The position numbers were made by a program, and so were the translations under genes. Of a stretch of DNA of 16,831 nucleotides, positions 1-5,946 are shown in pieces. The stretch covers positions 1-16,831 of the forward strand of contig CAZKBV010000035.1 of assembly GCA_964551215.1 (NCBI GenBank), in the 5' to 3' direction. Under the pieces are notes generated by a model. It made no database searches and was not told where the DNA came from. It saw nothing but the letters and a program-made list of their open reading frames with translations. Position 1 is the first letter of the stretch. Each line of letters starts with the position of its first letter. The DNA comes from JAFLUQ01 sp964551215 (GTDB lineage: Bacteria; Bacillota; Clostridia; UMGS1883).

Positions 1-79
1 TACGCCATTACCGCGCTATGCGCGGCTGTGCAATTGACGGCTTCGCAAACGAGCCAATGCGAGCAAGCATTTTTGCTCA

Positions 80-88
80 TGGTATAAT
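80..88 (+). promoter_or_regulatory. extended -10 promoter for the RRXRR-like gene
   Basis: A perfect TATAAT at 83-88 is preceded by TG at 80-81, giving the TGnTATAAT extended -10 form. No good -35 is visible 17 bp upstream, which extended -10 promoters tolerate. Transcription would start near 95, just before the first copy of a duplicated initiation region and about 55 nt before the chosen ATG at 150. A short inverted repeat (GAGCA at 61-65, TGCTC at 74-78) sits immediately upstream. Confidence 0.5.
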
Positions 89-95
89 AAGCACA

Positions 96-161
96 GGGGA
101 CGGCACCCATAACAAAAAACAGCAAATCAAAATAAAGGGGAAGGCACCCATGGAAAAAAAC
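96..161 (+). repeat. duplicated ribosome-binding/start region, two 25-nt copies
   Basis: Positions 96-120 and 137-161 match at about 22 of 25 bases; each has GGGGAnGGCACCCAT followed by an A-rich tail ending in AAAAAC. The second copy contains the Shine-Dalgarno sequence and ATG of the gene starting at 150. In the first copy the equivalent triplet is ATA, so it looks like a duplicated translation start that is not a start codon. The copies begin 41 nt apart. Confidence 0.6.
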
Positions 162-605
162 GTAATTATTTTGGACAAAAATCACAACGAAATCGGAAGA
201 ACCTACCCTAAAAGGGCTAAGGGGCTTATTAAAAGCGGAAGAGCCGAGCCTGTCAGCGACGGCGTGATCCGCATGACTGTTCAGCCTTCCGCCGCATTTG
301 AAAGGACGGAAGCAAATATGGAAAGCAAAAATATTACGGTTGACACCATTATAAAGAAAGTCGACGAGCTTTTACTTGATAAGGAGCATCTTGACAAGGC
401 CTACGAGGTAATCGAAAAGGCGGACAAGGAATGGAAGTGCGCCCATGTTATGAGCATTGTGGCCGAGCGTGAAGAGACTATCCGAAAAGCGCTGGATTTT
501 TACGAGGACATATACGAGGGCTTAGTTCCCGAAGAAGAGAAAACATATAAAGAGAAGTCATCTAAAGAGGAAGCCCCCGTCGGGGAAGCTTCTCCCGAGG
601 AATAA
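150..605 (+). CDS. small RRXRR/PLMP-domain-like protein, 151 aa
   Basis: Molecular function unknown. Residues 4-42 follow the pattern of the N-terminal PLMP/RRXRR segment of IscB-type proteins: a hydrophobic strand ending in LDK (8-10), a short turn, then YPKRAK (19-24) and GLIKSGRA (25-32). No RuvC or HNH nuclease domain follows, so it would be a stand-alone version. Residues about 62-125 are charged and predicted helical, and the tail (127-151) is rich in Glu, Lys and Pro. I chose ATG 150 rather than the in-frame ATG at 18 because AAGGGGAAGG lies 5-9 nt upstream of it and the family-like sequence begins there; the extra 44 codons read through the promoter and repeat. A strong terminator follows, so it is probably monocistronic. 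The IscB resemblance is my reading of one short domain and needs a profile search. Confidence 0.75.
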   Translation: MEKNVIILDKNHNEIGRTYPKRAKGLIKSGRAEPVSDGVIRMTVQPSAAFERTEANMESKNITVDTIIKKVDELLLDKEHLDKAYEVIEKADKEWKCAHVMSIVAEREETIRKALDFYEDIYEGLVPEEEKTYKEKSSKEEAPVGEASPEE

Positions 606-622
606 ACCTATACGGTCTGTCA

Positions 623-657
623 AATATGTGCCGCAGAAGCTGCGGCACATATTTTTT
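623..657 (+). terminator. Rho-independent terminator of the RRXRR-like gene
   Basis: A 13-bp perfect stem (623-635 with 641-653), loop 636-640, runs into TTTTTT ending at 657. It lies 18 nt after the stop codon at 605 and just before the tRNA promoter. Confidence 0.9.
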
Positions 658-676
658 GAAAAAAACAAAAAAGTCC

Positions 677-705
677 TTGACAAAACAAAATTTCCATGCT
701 ATAAT
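677..705 (+). promoter_or_regulatory. consensus sigma-A promoter for tRNA-Glu
   Basis: TTGACA at 677-682 and TATAAT at 700-705 with exactly 17 bp between them: a perfect consensus, as expected for a strongly expressed stable RNA. Transcription should start near 712, about 22 nt before the mature tRNA 5' end. Confidence 0.9.
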
Positions 706-733
706 GAACAAGCAATCAATAATAAGGGTTTAC

Positions 734-809
734 GGCTCCATAGTCTAGCGGCCTAGGACGTCGCCCTCTCACGGCGAAGACCGGGGTTCGATTCCCCGTG
801 GGGTCACCA
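734..809 (+). tRNA. tRNA-Glu (anticodon CTC), CCA encoded
   Basis: A complete 76-nt cloverleaf. The acceptor stem is 734-740 with 799-805 (including G-T wobbles), discriminator A806, and CCA encoded at 807-809. The anticodon stem is 761-765 with 773-777, loop 766-772, anticodon CTC at 768-770, reading GAG (Glu). The T arm is 782-786 with 794-798 around the standard TTCGATT loop. It has its own consensus promoter and terminator, so it is a single-gene unit. Confidence 0.96.
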
Positions 810-819
810 TATGCTTAAA

Positions 820-862
820 GGCGAATACCGATAATTTCTCAATTATCGGTATTCGCCTTTTT
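820..862 (+). terminator. strong terminator of the tRNA-Glu unit
   Basis: A 17-bp perfect stem (820-836 with 841-857), TCTC loop, then TTTTT at 858-862, placed 10 nt after the tRNA CCA end. Confidence 0.9.
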
Positions 863-1018
863 GTGATAGCTATGGAATAAACCACCGGCTGTGCCGGTGA
901 GATCCGAGTAAGCTTTAGCTATAAGCAAAACGTAAATAGTAACAATAGTATAGAAAAAGTAAAATCCCAGTACGGTTAACAAGAAGTTTGAACCTACTTG
1001 TGAGTACATATCGTGCAT
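839..1018 (-). CDS. doubtful small single-pass membrane protein, about 59 aa
   Basis: An open frame on the minus strand reads MHDMYSQVGSN, then a roughly 24-residue hydrophobic stretch rich in Leu, Tyr, Phe and Ile that would make one membrane helix, then a short polar tail. Against it: no Shine-Dalgarno sequence precedes ATG 1018 or ATG 1009 (the frame can extend to a TTG at 1093), part of the tail is encoded by the palindrome at 883-899, and the last codons lie inside the tRNA terminator. I do not recognise the family. It could be a real small membrane peptide or chance coding within repeat DNA. Confidence 0.25.
   Translation of the reverse strand: MHDMYSQVGSNFLLTVLGFYFFYTIVTIYVLLIAKAYSDLTGTAGGLFHSYHKKANTDN
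883..899. repeat. palindrome 1 (CACCGGC hairpin)
   Basis: CACCGGC-TGT-GCCGGTG forms a 7-bp GC-rich hairpin. The same core recurs at 1120-1138 with one loop base changed, so this is a short repeated palindrome, about 240 bp apart. It is not followed by a T tract. Confidence 0.6.
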
Positions 1019-1095
1019 ATCGGCTATTTTAATAGCGGCGGAGCACGTATGCAAGTGATAGATTTTCGGTGCGCTTGCAAGCGCTGCCTGCAACA

Positions 1096-1145
1096 GGCCC
1101 TTATAGGGCCTTAGTCAAGCCACCGGCTGAGCCGGTGGTCCTGAC
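1096..1145. repeat. palindrome cluster, second CCACCGGC hairpin
   Basis: Two hairpins lie side by side. GGCCC (1096-1100) pairs with GGGCC (1106-1110). CCACCGGC (1120-1127) pairs with GCCGGTGG (1131-1138), flanked by GTCA (1114-1117) and TGAC (1142-1145), which extend the stem. A third small palindrome (GCGCTTGCAAGCGC) is at 1071-1084. Structured repeat copy A begins directly after. No other gene is visible in 861-1261. Confidence 0.6.
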
Positions 1146-1235
1146 TTAAATCGAGCAGCGCTCCACTTTGCTTGCAAGGAGTGGAACTTGCGAACGATTG
1201 CAACCGACGCAGGGGGCATCCGCGCGTAGGTTATA
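1146..1235 (+). repeat. structured dispersed repeat, copy A
   Basis: Runs from TTAAATCG to GTAGGTTATA. It aligns along its whole length with the reverse complement of 11006-11096 and with the partial copy at 16783-16831. GCTCCACT (1160-1167) can pair with AGTGGAAC (1180-1187) with one mismatch; alternatively GAGC (1153-1156) pairs with GCTC (1160-1163). The 3' part (AACC at 1202-1205, GGTT at 1229-1232) closes a second GC-rich hairpin. It lies just beyond the 3' end of the hydrolase gene, antisense to it. Confidence 0.8.
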
Positions 1236-1261
1236 TAGCTTGACGGCCAAGCCGGAAGCTG

Positions 1262-2236
1262 TCAATTTTGAATTTCCGGTTCTTTGTCCCTCATAAGCTG
1301 ATAGCTGACGAGTTCTTCACCGTTAAGCTCCTCCCTATTCATGTCCACTCCGGTAATACCGTGATTATCATAAGTCTTATAGTAGTATATACCCTTGTCG
1401 GCATTGCAGCAGGAGGTGTAAATGGAAATTTCGTATTTTCCGTCCTCCAGTCGGCAGCAGCCTCTTTGCTGGTCAACGGAGCCTAATATATGGAAAAATT
1501 GGCTTACGCTTGATTTTTCGTCATCCTCGGACAGGGAATTCATTTTTGTAAAAGCCGCACGCACAAATCTTGACATGGATGACAGATCCCCCGGCAGTCC
1601 GATAGCGCCCATTCCTCTGCTGTAGGCATTTAGCTCAAGCTGTTTGGAAAAGCTGTTTTCGGGAGTATTGGCGGATAAGCTCATGTAGTTGTTGAGGTTG
1701 AACATTTGAATAGGAAAAGGCGGATTATTTGTGAGAATCCCTACGGGATTATCATAAACAAAGATGCCGTCCTTCACGCTTTCCACCGTAACGGAGCCGC
1801 TTTTATCCGAAATAATCCAGTGCAGCTGCGCCGTGGGGAGACTCGGAGCGAAGGCTTCGTCAATGATGTTAATCATGTCGAGCAGCTTTCTTGCCTCTTT
1901 TACACTCGCGCACTGCCCCAAAATCCATGGAATCAATTCCCATTGGGCAATGTTGTCCTTTCCTTTTTCTTTCGCGCGGTAATGCGCGTTACCCACAAAA
2001 TTCAGCCCCGCAATACACAGCCCCTTTTCGTTAACGGCGTCGTAATACAGCGGATAGCCGTCTGTAATATGCGCCATTCCCACAAAGGCGTAATGACGCT
2101 CCAAAACGTCTGAGTTTCGGAACGCAAGCTTGAAATTTCGGGGTGTGACGGTAACCGTCTCTCCGTAGGAAAATTCGTAATCCAACGTGCGTCCGAAATA
2201 GAAATCCCTTGTTTTATAAGTCGCTGCCGTACACAT
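1262..2236 (-). CDS. choloylglycine hydrolase-family amidase (bile salt/penicillin V acylase type), 324 aa
   Basis: An Ntn-hydrolase that cleaves a non-peptide C-N amide bond; in gut Clostridia the usual substrates are conjugated bile salts, but related members act on penicillin V or acyl-homoserine lactones. The protein starts Met-Cys, so removal of Met exposes Cys2 as the nucleophile. The other family residues are visible: Arg16 and Asp19 (FGRTLDYE), Asn79 (AGLNF), Asn170 (LTNNP) and Arg223 (SRFVRAAF). The 324-residue length is normal for the family and there is no signal peptide, so it acts in the cytoplasm. The start has an AAGGAGG site (plus positions about 2241-2247). The 3' remnant of an HxlR regulator lies directly upstream. 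No clear terminator follows; repeat copy A is there instead. The family call is firm; the substrate is inferred. Confidence 0.9.
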   Translation of the reverse strand: MCTAATYKTRDFYFGRTLDYEFSYGETVTVTPRNFKLAFRNSDVLERHYAFVGMAHITDGYPLYYDAVNEKGLCIAGLNFVGNAHYRAKEKGKDNIAQWELIPWILGQCASVKEARKLLDMINIIDEAFAPSLPTAQLHWIISDKSGSVTVESVKDGIFVYDNPVGILTNNPPFPIQMFNLNNYMSLSANTPENSFSKQLELNAYSRGMGAIGLPGDLSSMSRFVRAAFTKMNSLSEDDEKSSVSQFFHILGSVDQQRGCCRLEDGKYEISIYTSCCNADKGIYYYKTYDNHGITGVDMNREELNGEELVSYQLMRDKEPEIQN

Positions 2237-2319
2237 ACTTCCTCCTTCTTTGCGTTACGCAATATTTCATAATAATCCTGTTTATCCATCGGAATCTATA
2301 GCCAAATATTTATTATGCT

Positions 2320-2445
2320 TTATTTATACGGATTTATGTAATCGGGACGCAAGCGCTTTTCGCTCCATTCAAGCATTGATTGAAGTATCGGCATAAAGCT
2401 CTCGCCCGTCTCCGTCAGAGTATATTCCCGCCTTCGCTTGTAAAC
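2320..2445 (-). pseudogene. C-terminal remnant of an HxlR-family transcriptional regulator
   Basis: Minus-strand codons 2445 to 2320 read VYKRRREYTLTETGESFMPI and then a short helix (ending LEWSEKRL) and stop. This matches the wing and last helix of HxlR winged-helix regulators, which typically have a YxLT..G.sL.PIL...W pattern. About 41 codons remain of a usual 100-120. Immediately upstream in frame is TAA (2446-2448), and no DNA-binding helices are found in any frame, so the 5' two-thirds is missing. A promoter-like sequence survives at 2481-2509, suggesting an internal deletion. The intact gene may have controlled the adjacent hydrolase. Low regulator activity is expected. Confidence 0.75.
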
Positions 2446-2480
2446 TTATTTTCAGCCATTCGGCTTCACTTCTTGCTTGT

Positions 2481-2509
2481 ATTGTATCATATAACAGCAA
2501 ATAAATCAA
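2481..2509 (-). promoter_or_regulatory. promoter upstream of the HxlR remnant and hydrolase
   Basis: On the minus strand TTGATT (plus 2504-2509) and TACAAT (plus 2481-2486) are separated by 17 bp. It would now drive a transcript with a leader of about 240 nt through the regulator remnant into the hydrolase. Apart from this and the remnant, the interval 2446-2593 shows nothing I can identify. Confidence 0.5.
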
Positions 2510-2593
2510 GGATGTAATTAAATTATTGTCAGATTAAAAATGATACATGAACTGTTTGGCGGCTCCGCTTCCCATTGCGAAACGAGGGGCGGC

Positions 2594-2633
2594 AAAAAGA
2601 GGCGGATGCTAAAGCAGCATTTCCGCCTCTTTT
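2594..2633 (-). terminator. terminator after the HAD gene
   Basis: On the minus strand AGAGGCGGA and AGCATCCGCCTCT form an imperfect stem around the gene's own last codons and stop (2609-2611), followed by TTTTT (plus 2594-2598). It closes the multi-gene minus-strand unit. Confidence 0.75.
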
Positions 2634-3253
2634 AAATTCATAACATAAAAATCGCACACCTTACGCATAAACCCTTCAAATCCGGCACTGCGTTTTTCGT
2701 ATACGCCGCAGACCTTCAGTCCGGCTTTTCCGGCGCTGACGGCCGCATCGGGGACGTCCTCAAAGGCGGTACATTCTTCGGGAGAAAATCCGCTGAGCCT
2801 TGCCGCCGCAATGTAAATATCCGCCGTCGCCTTACCGCAGCCGACAATCTCCGGGGAAACAAAGCCGTCAAAAAAGGAATATACCCCCAGCCGTTTAAGA
2901 GCCGGAGCATAGTACTTTTCCGCCGAGCCTGTGCAAAGTATCAGCTTTATACCCTTTTGTCGGGCATTTTCAAGGAATTCACGGGCGTAGGGCATAAGCT
3001 CCAGCTCAAAGCGGTATCTGTGTTCCGCAAGAGAATCCCACTCCTTTATAAGAGCTTCGGGAGAATCCGTAAGAGAAAAACGTTTTATGGTGTATTCCGC
3101 CGTTTCCGCGGGGCTGAGATGGGCTATTGCCGCCGGATAATCCTCCGGCACGGGAATGCCCCTGTTTACGTAAAGGAACTCTCTGTCCACATCGTCCCAC
3201 ATACCGATGGAATCCAGCAAAGTGCCGTCCAAATCCATTACCGCAGCTTTCAT
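2609..3253 (-). CDS. HAD-superfamily phosphatase (beta-phosphoglucomutase-like), 214 aa
   Basis: A cytoplasmic HAD hydrolase, probably acting on a small phosphorylated metabolite. The four motifs are present: DLDGT with nucleophile Asp7 and acid/base Asp9, Thr108 in LCTGS, Lys141 in GCGKATADIY, and Glu165-Asp166 in FEDVPDA. A helical cap sits between motifs I and II (about 15-85), as in the subfamily I group containing beta-phosphoglucomutase and phosphoglycolate phosphatase; substrate cannot be read from sequence. I chose ATG 3253 over upstream in-frame starts because a GGAGGGA site lies about 9 nt upstream and the Asp motif then sits at its usual place near residue 7. The ATG overlaps the stop of the abi gene (ATGA), implying translational coupling. 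Confidence 0.88.
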   Translation of the reverse strand: MKAAVMDLDGTLLDSIGMWDDVDREFLYVNRGIPVPEDYPAAIAHLSPAETAEYTIKRFSLTDSPEALIKEWDSLAEHRYRFELELMPYAREFLENARQKGIKLILCTGSAEKYYAPALKRLGVYSFFDGFVSPEIVGCGKATADIYIAAARLSGFSPEECTAFEDVPDAAVSAGKAGLKVCGVYEKRSAGFEGFMRKVCDFYVMNLKEAEMLL

Positions 3254-4218
3254 AAGCTTTCTCTCCCTCCGCAAACCGCATTAAGCCGTCTTTCTTCATC
3301 TTCGGTTATTATTTTGTTGAAAAGCTCTTTGGGGAGTCTTTCCTTAAGCAAACGCCGCTGTTCATCCACCCCTAAAGAAAAAGCCGCCAGCTCCTCGTCG
3401 CAGGCCTCGAAGCCCTTAAGCATACCGCAAAGGAGAAGAATATAGTCGGTTATTCCTCTGAAATCCACGTTATTCACTCCGGCGGCGGATTCTACATACC
3501 TTTTCAGCGGAGACGGGCTTTCGCCCACCTGAAAGCGTCCGTCGAAAACCGCATCGTTGTGAGCCACGGCATTTCGCAAATCCTTTACGGCGTCCACCGC
3601 GTCGCAAAGGATTCTGCCGCTTTTATCCCGATGTTTATCTATGCCCGCGTTGGCGGAAATATCCCGTATTATGTCGTTGCCGAGGGTTTCCAGCAGGGAG
3701 CTGAATTCCCCTAAGGTAAGCAGCTCAAATATGGCCCATATGGGCATTTTGCGTCCGCTGTTGTAAAAATGGCGCACAAGGGGCTTGTTTGGATATTCTC
3801 GGTTGATAACGCCGTAGATTTTCTTCCGCACCTCGCTGCGCTTTTCCCTTGCTTCACGAAATTCCCGACTGTCTATCGGGTAACGTTTATAGTCCGTCAT
3901 AAGCTGAGAATATATCTTGTCGAAGCTGCCGTCGGGGACGCGCTCGATTATTTCTTCCACGGTGTAATTCTTTAGGGCTGTTTCAAGAAGCATAATTACA
4001 GGGTATATCAGGGCCTTCAGTCGGGAATCAAAGTCGTAAACGGCCTTTAGCTGGGCAAAATCACTGTAAATAAGAGGATTTTCCGATGTGCGGAAAAAGC
4101 GGTAGCCCTTATAGCCGTGGTAATAGCCCATAAGCCGCAGCTCCGCCCGCTGCCGCTCCCCTTTCAGAGAGACGCCCTTATCGTTTATTAAATGCCGTAT
4201 CTGCTTATCTATAGACAT
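3250..4218 (-). CDS. Abi_2-family (AbiD/AbiF-like) HEPN protein, 322 aa
   Basis: Resembles the Abi_2 abortive-infection family, HEPN-fold proteins thought to act as RNases during phage infection. Visible signs: the N-terminal LRLMGYYHGYKGYRF segment (28-41), equivalent to the family's GYYRLxGY motif; the MPIWAIFELLTLGEFSSLLE block (158-177); and Arg215-NAVA-His220, an RX4H HEPN catalytic motif in LRNAVAHN. Length is typical. The start ATG has no Shine-Dalgarno sequence but lies 1 nt after the rqcP stop (TGA-T-ATG), so translation is probably coupled; its own stop overlaps the HAD start. Placement inside a housekeeping operon rather than a defence island is unusual. The alternative is a chromosomal Abi-like protein with a cellular RNA-processing role. 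Family call firm, function inferred. Confidence 0.87.
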   Translation of the reverse strand: MSIDKQIRHLINDKGVSLKGERQRAELRLMGYYHGYKGYRFFRTSENPLIYSDFAQLKAVYDFDSRLKALIYPVIMLLETALKNYTVEEIIERVPDGSFDKIYSQLMTDYKRYPIDSREFREAREKRSEVRKKIYGVINREYPNKPLVRHFYNSGRKMPIWAIFELLTLGEFSSLLETLGNDIIRDISANAGIDKHRDKSGRILCDAVDAVKDLRNAVAHNDAVFDGRFQVGESPSPLKRYVESAAGVNNVDFRGITDYILLLCGMLKGFEACDEELAAFSLGVDEQRRLLKERLPKELFNKIITEDEERRLNAVCGGRESL

Positions 4219-4219
4219 A

Positions 4220-4477
4220 TCACGAATTTTCTATGACGCTGTAAAGCAGCGCCGCGTCGTTTTTAAGGGTATGCTCCTTAACGTCCTCCACTCTGACCTT
4301 TATAAGCCGCTCCCCGAAGCGCAGCTCCACAATGTCCCCCACGTTGACCTCGCCGGAGGCCTTTGCCGTCTTGCCGTTTATGCTGACTCTGCCGCTGTCG
4401 CAGGCTTCGTTGGCCACGGTACGGCGTTTTATCAGTCGGGAAACCTTCAAATATTTGTCTATTCTCACCGAAATCAC
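4220..4477 (-). CDS. rqcP: RqcP, S4-domain ribosome quality-control factor
   Basis: A small S4 RNA-binding protein of the RqcP (YabO/Hsp15-like) family. In Bacillus, RqcP binds 50S subunits carrying stalled peptidyl-tRNA and works with RqcH to add C-terminal alanine tails. The whole chain is one S4 fold: RIDKYLKVSRLIKRR, then GRVSINGKTAKAS, then VGDIVELRFGERLIKVRV, very close to the family pattern. The frame opens with GTG 4477; GTG 4468 would give the family-typical M-RIDKYLKV start. A GGAAAGG lies 2-6 nt before the first and 11 nt before the second, so the choice is open. The gene sits after a hairpin that follows the aminopeptidase gene and is coupled downstream to abi. Confidence 0.92.
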   Translation of the reverse strand: MISVRIDKYLKVSRLIKRRTVANEACDSGRVSINGKTAKASGEVNVGDIVELRFGERLIKVRVEDVKEHTLKNDAALLYSVIENS

Positions 4478-4486
4478 TGCCTTTCC

Positions 4487-4519
4487 AAAACTGCCAAAGG
4501 GAAATCACCCCTTTGGCAG
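4487..4519 (-). terminator. terminator or attenuator between aminopeptidase and rqcP
   Basis: CTGCCAAAGGG (plus 4491-4501) pairs with CCCTTTGGCAG (4509-4519). On the minus strand it is followed by only four T before GG, so termination is probably partial and rqcP could be reached by read-through. Confidence 0.6.
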
Positions 4520-4528
4520 CCGTTGATT

Positions 4529-5908
4529 CTACTTTCTTGCGAAAAATGCCGAAAATGCCTTATAGCACTGGTAAACGTCCATCTTGCCGGCAACCTCAAA
4601 GGGCGCGTGCATACTGAGCATGGGAACGCCGCAGTCAATCGTGTCTACACCCAAATCCGCCACAAACTGAGCTATGGTTCCGCCGCCGCCCTCGTCTATC
4701 TTGCCAAGCTCCGCCGTATGCCAGAGAACGCCCGCGCCGTTGAAAATGGAGCGTACCTTCGCCATAAGCTCGGCGGGAGCGTCGTTGCTGCCGCTCTTGC
4801 CCCGGGAGCCTGTGTACTTGCTGATGGCGATGCCGCAGTTGAGACGGCCGCTGTTGTTCTTTTCGTATACGGAAGCAAAGTTGGGGTCGAAGGCCGCGCT
4901 TACGTCCGCGCTGAGGCAGAGACTCTTGTCAAGGCAGCGGTTAAGGCTGAGTGCCGTAGCGCCCTCCCCCTTCTTTTCAAGCATTTCCAAAAGGGCAAGC
5001 TCCAAGAAGCGGCTCTTTGCGCCGGTATTGCCCATGCTTCCCACCTCTTCCTTGTCTGTAAGAAGGCAGACAGCCGTATATTCCGGCTCCCGAGTATCCA
5101 AAAGAGCCATAAGGTTGGGATAGCTGCAAACTCTGTCATCATGACCGTAGGCGCCGATAAGGCTTCTGTCAAAGCCCAGATCCTTCGCCCCGAACGCGGG
5201 AACGATTTCCAATTCGGCGCTTGTAAGGTCCTCTTCCTCGACAGCGTATCTCTCTTTGAGAAGCGCAAGGATATTTTCTTTTATCCTTTTGCCGTCCTCG
5301 CCTTCGGCGGCGGGAACCGAGCCTACAAGGAGATTGAGATTCTCGCCCTCGATAAAGCTGTGAGCGGGCTTAGACATCTGTGCGGTTCCCAGATGGGGAA
5401 GAAGGTCGGTAATGGTGAAGGTAATGTCGTCGCCCTCGTCCCCCAGCTTAACCGTTACGGTTTCGCCGTTTTCCTTGGCGATGACTCCGTGTATCGCAAG
5501 GGGGATAGCCGTCCACTGATACTTCTTTATGCCGCCGTAGTAGTGGGTTTTAAGGAAGGCCATATCGTCAGCCTCGTAAAGGGGATTTTGCTTAAGGTCA
5601 AGGCGGGGGGCGTCAATATGAGAGCCTACGATATCCACGCCCTCGGTCATGGGCTTTCTGCCTATAACCGCAAGAGCTAAGCCCTTGTTTTTGTTGATGA
5701 TATAAACCTTGTCGCCGGCTTTAAGGGAGGAAGCCTCGCAAAGGGGCTTGAAGCCCTTAGCCTTTGCCGTTTCCACCGCCTTTATGACGCACTCTCGTTC
5801 GGTTTTGCCGCTGTTAAGGAAATCCTTGTAGCCCTCGGCAAAATCAAAAACTCGGGCTTTAAGCTCTTCGGAAGCGCCCTTCCAGCCGTTTTTTACTTCG
5901 TAATTCAT
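4529..5908 (-). CDS. M18-family zinc aminopeptidase, 459 aa
   Basis: A cytoplasmic dinuclear-metal exopeptidase of the M18 family (aspartyl aminopeptidase/ApeA group), which removes N-terminal residues from peptides, often acidic ones. Family motifs in order: GSHIDAPRLDLK (95-106, His97 as metal ligand), YGHDDRVCSY (254-263, Asp257/258), TDKEEVGSMGNTGA (284-297, Glu287/288), YTGSRGKSGSNDAPAE (365-380) and LSMHAPFEVAG (431-441, His434). Length matches the family. The ATG has AAAGGA about 11 nt upstream, rather far. It starts 38 nt after the ABC ATPase stop with no terminator between, so it is probably co-transcribed with the amino-acid importer, a sensible pairing for peptide and amino-acid use. 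Confidence 0.93.
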   Translation of the reverse strand: MNYEVKNGWKGASEELKARVFDFAEGYKDFLNSGKTERECVIKAVETAKAKGFKPLCEASSLKAGDKVYIINKNKGLALAVIGRKPMTEGVDIVGSHIDAPRLDLKQNPLYEADDMAFLKTHYYGGIKKYQWTAIPLAIHGVIAKENGETVTVKLGDEGDDITFTITDLLPHLGTAQMSKPAHSFIEGENLNLLVGSVPAAEGEDGKRIKENILALLKERYAVEEEDLTSAELEIVPAFGAKDLGFDRSLIGAYGHDDRVCSYPNLMALLDTREPEYTAVCLLTDKEEVGSMGNTGAKSRFLELALLEMLEKKGEGATALSLNRCLDKSLCLSADVSAAFDPNFASVYEKNNSGRLNCGIAISKYTGSRGKSGSNDAPAELMAKVRSIFNGAGVLWHTAELGKIDEGGGGTIAQFVADLGVDTIDCGVPMLSMHAPFEVAGKMDVYQCYKAFSAFFARK

Positions 5909-5946
5909 TTTATGTCATATCCTTTCCGGAATAATTTTACGCGATA

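Noticed and set aside
18..149. N-terminal extension of the RRXRR-like protein from an ATG at 18
   Set aside because: It would translate the promoter and the first duplicated segment; the Shine-Dalgarno sequence and family-like start are at 150.
2002..2289. A 95-codon minus-strand frame overlapping the hydrolase start, beginning MDKQDYYEILRN
   Set aside because: The first 17 residues look protein-like, but there is no Shine-Dalgarno sequence and the rest is out of frame inside the hydrolase. It may be a relic of a lost gene end; not supported as a gene.
3250..4218. A phage-defence island around the Abi protein
   Set aside because: The neighbours are housekeeping genes (rqcP, aminopeptidase, importer, HAD phosphatase); no other defence, integrase or phage gene is present.
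4271..5680. A 469-codon open frame on the plus strand
   Set aside because: It lies antisense to the aminopeptidase and rqcP genes, which have clear family motifs; it has no recognisable domain and follows from the GC-rich codon use of the real genes.
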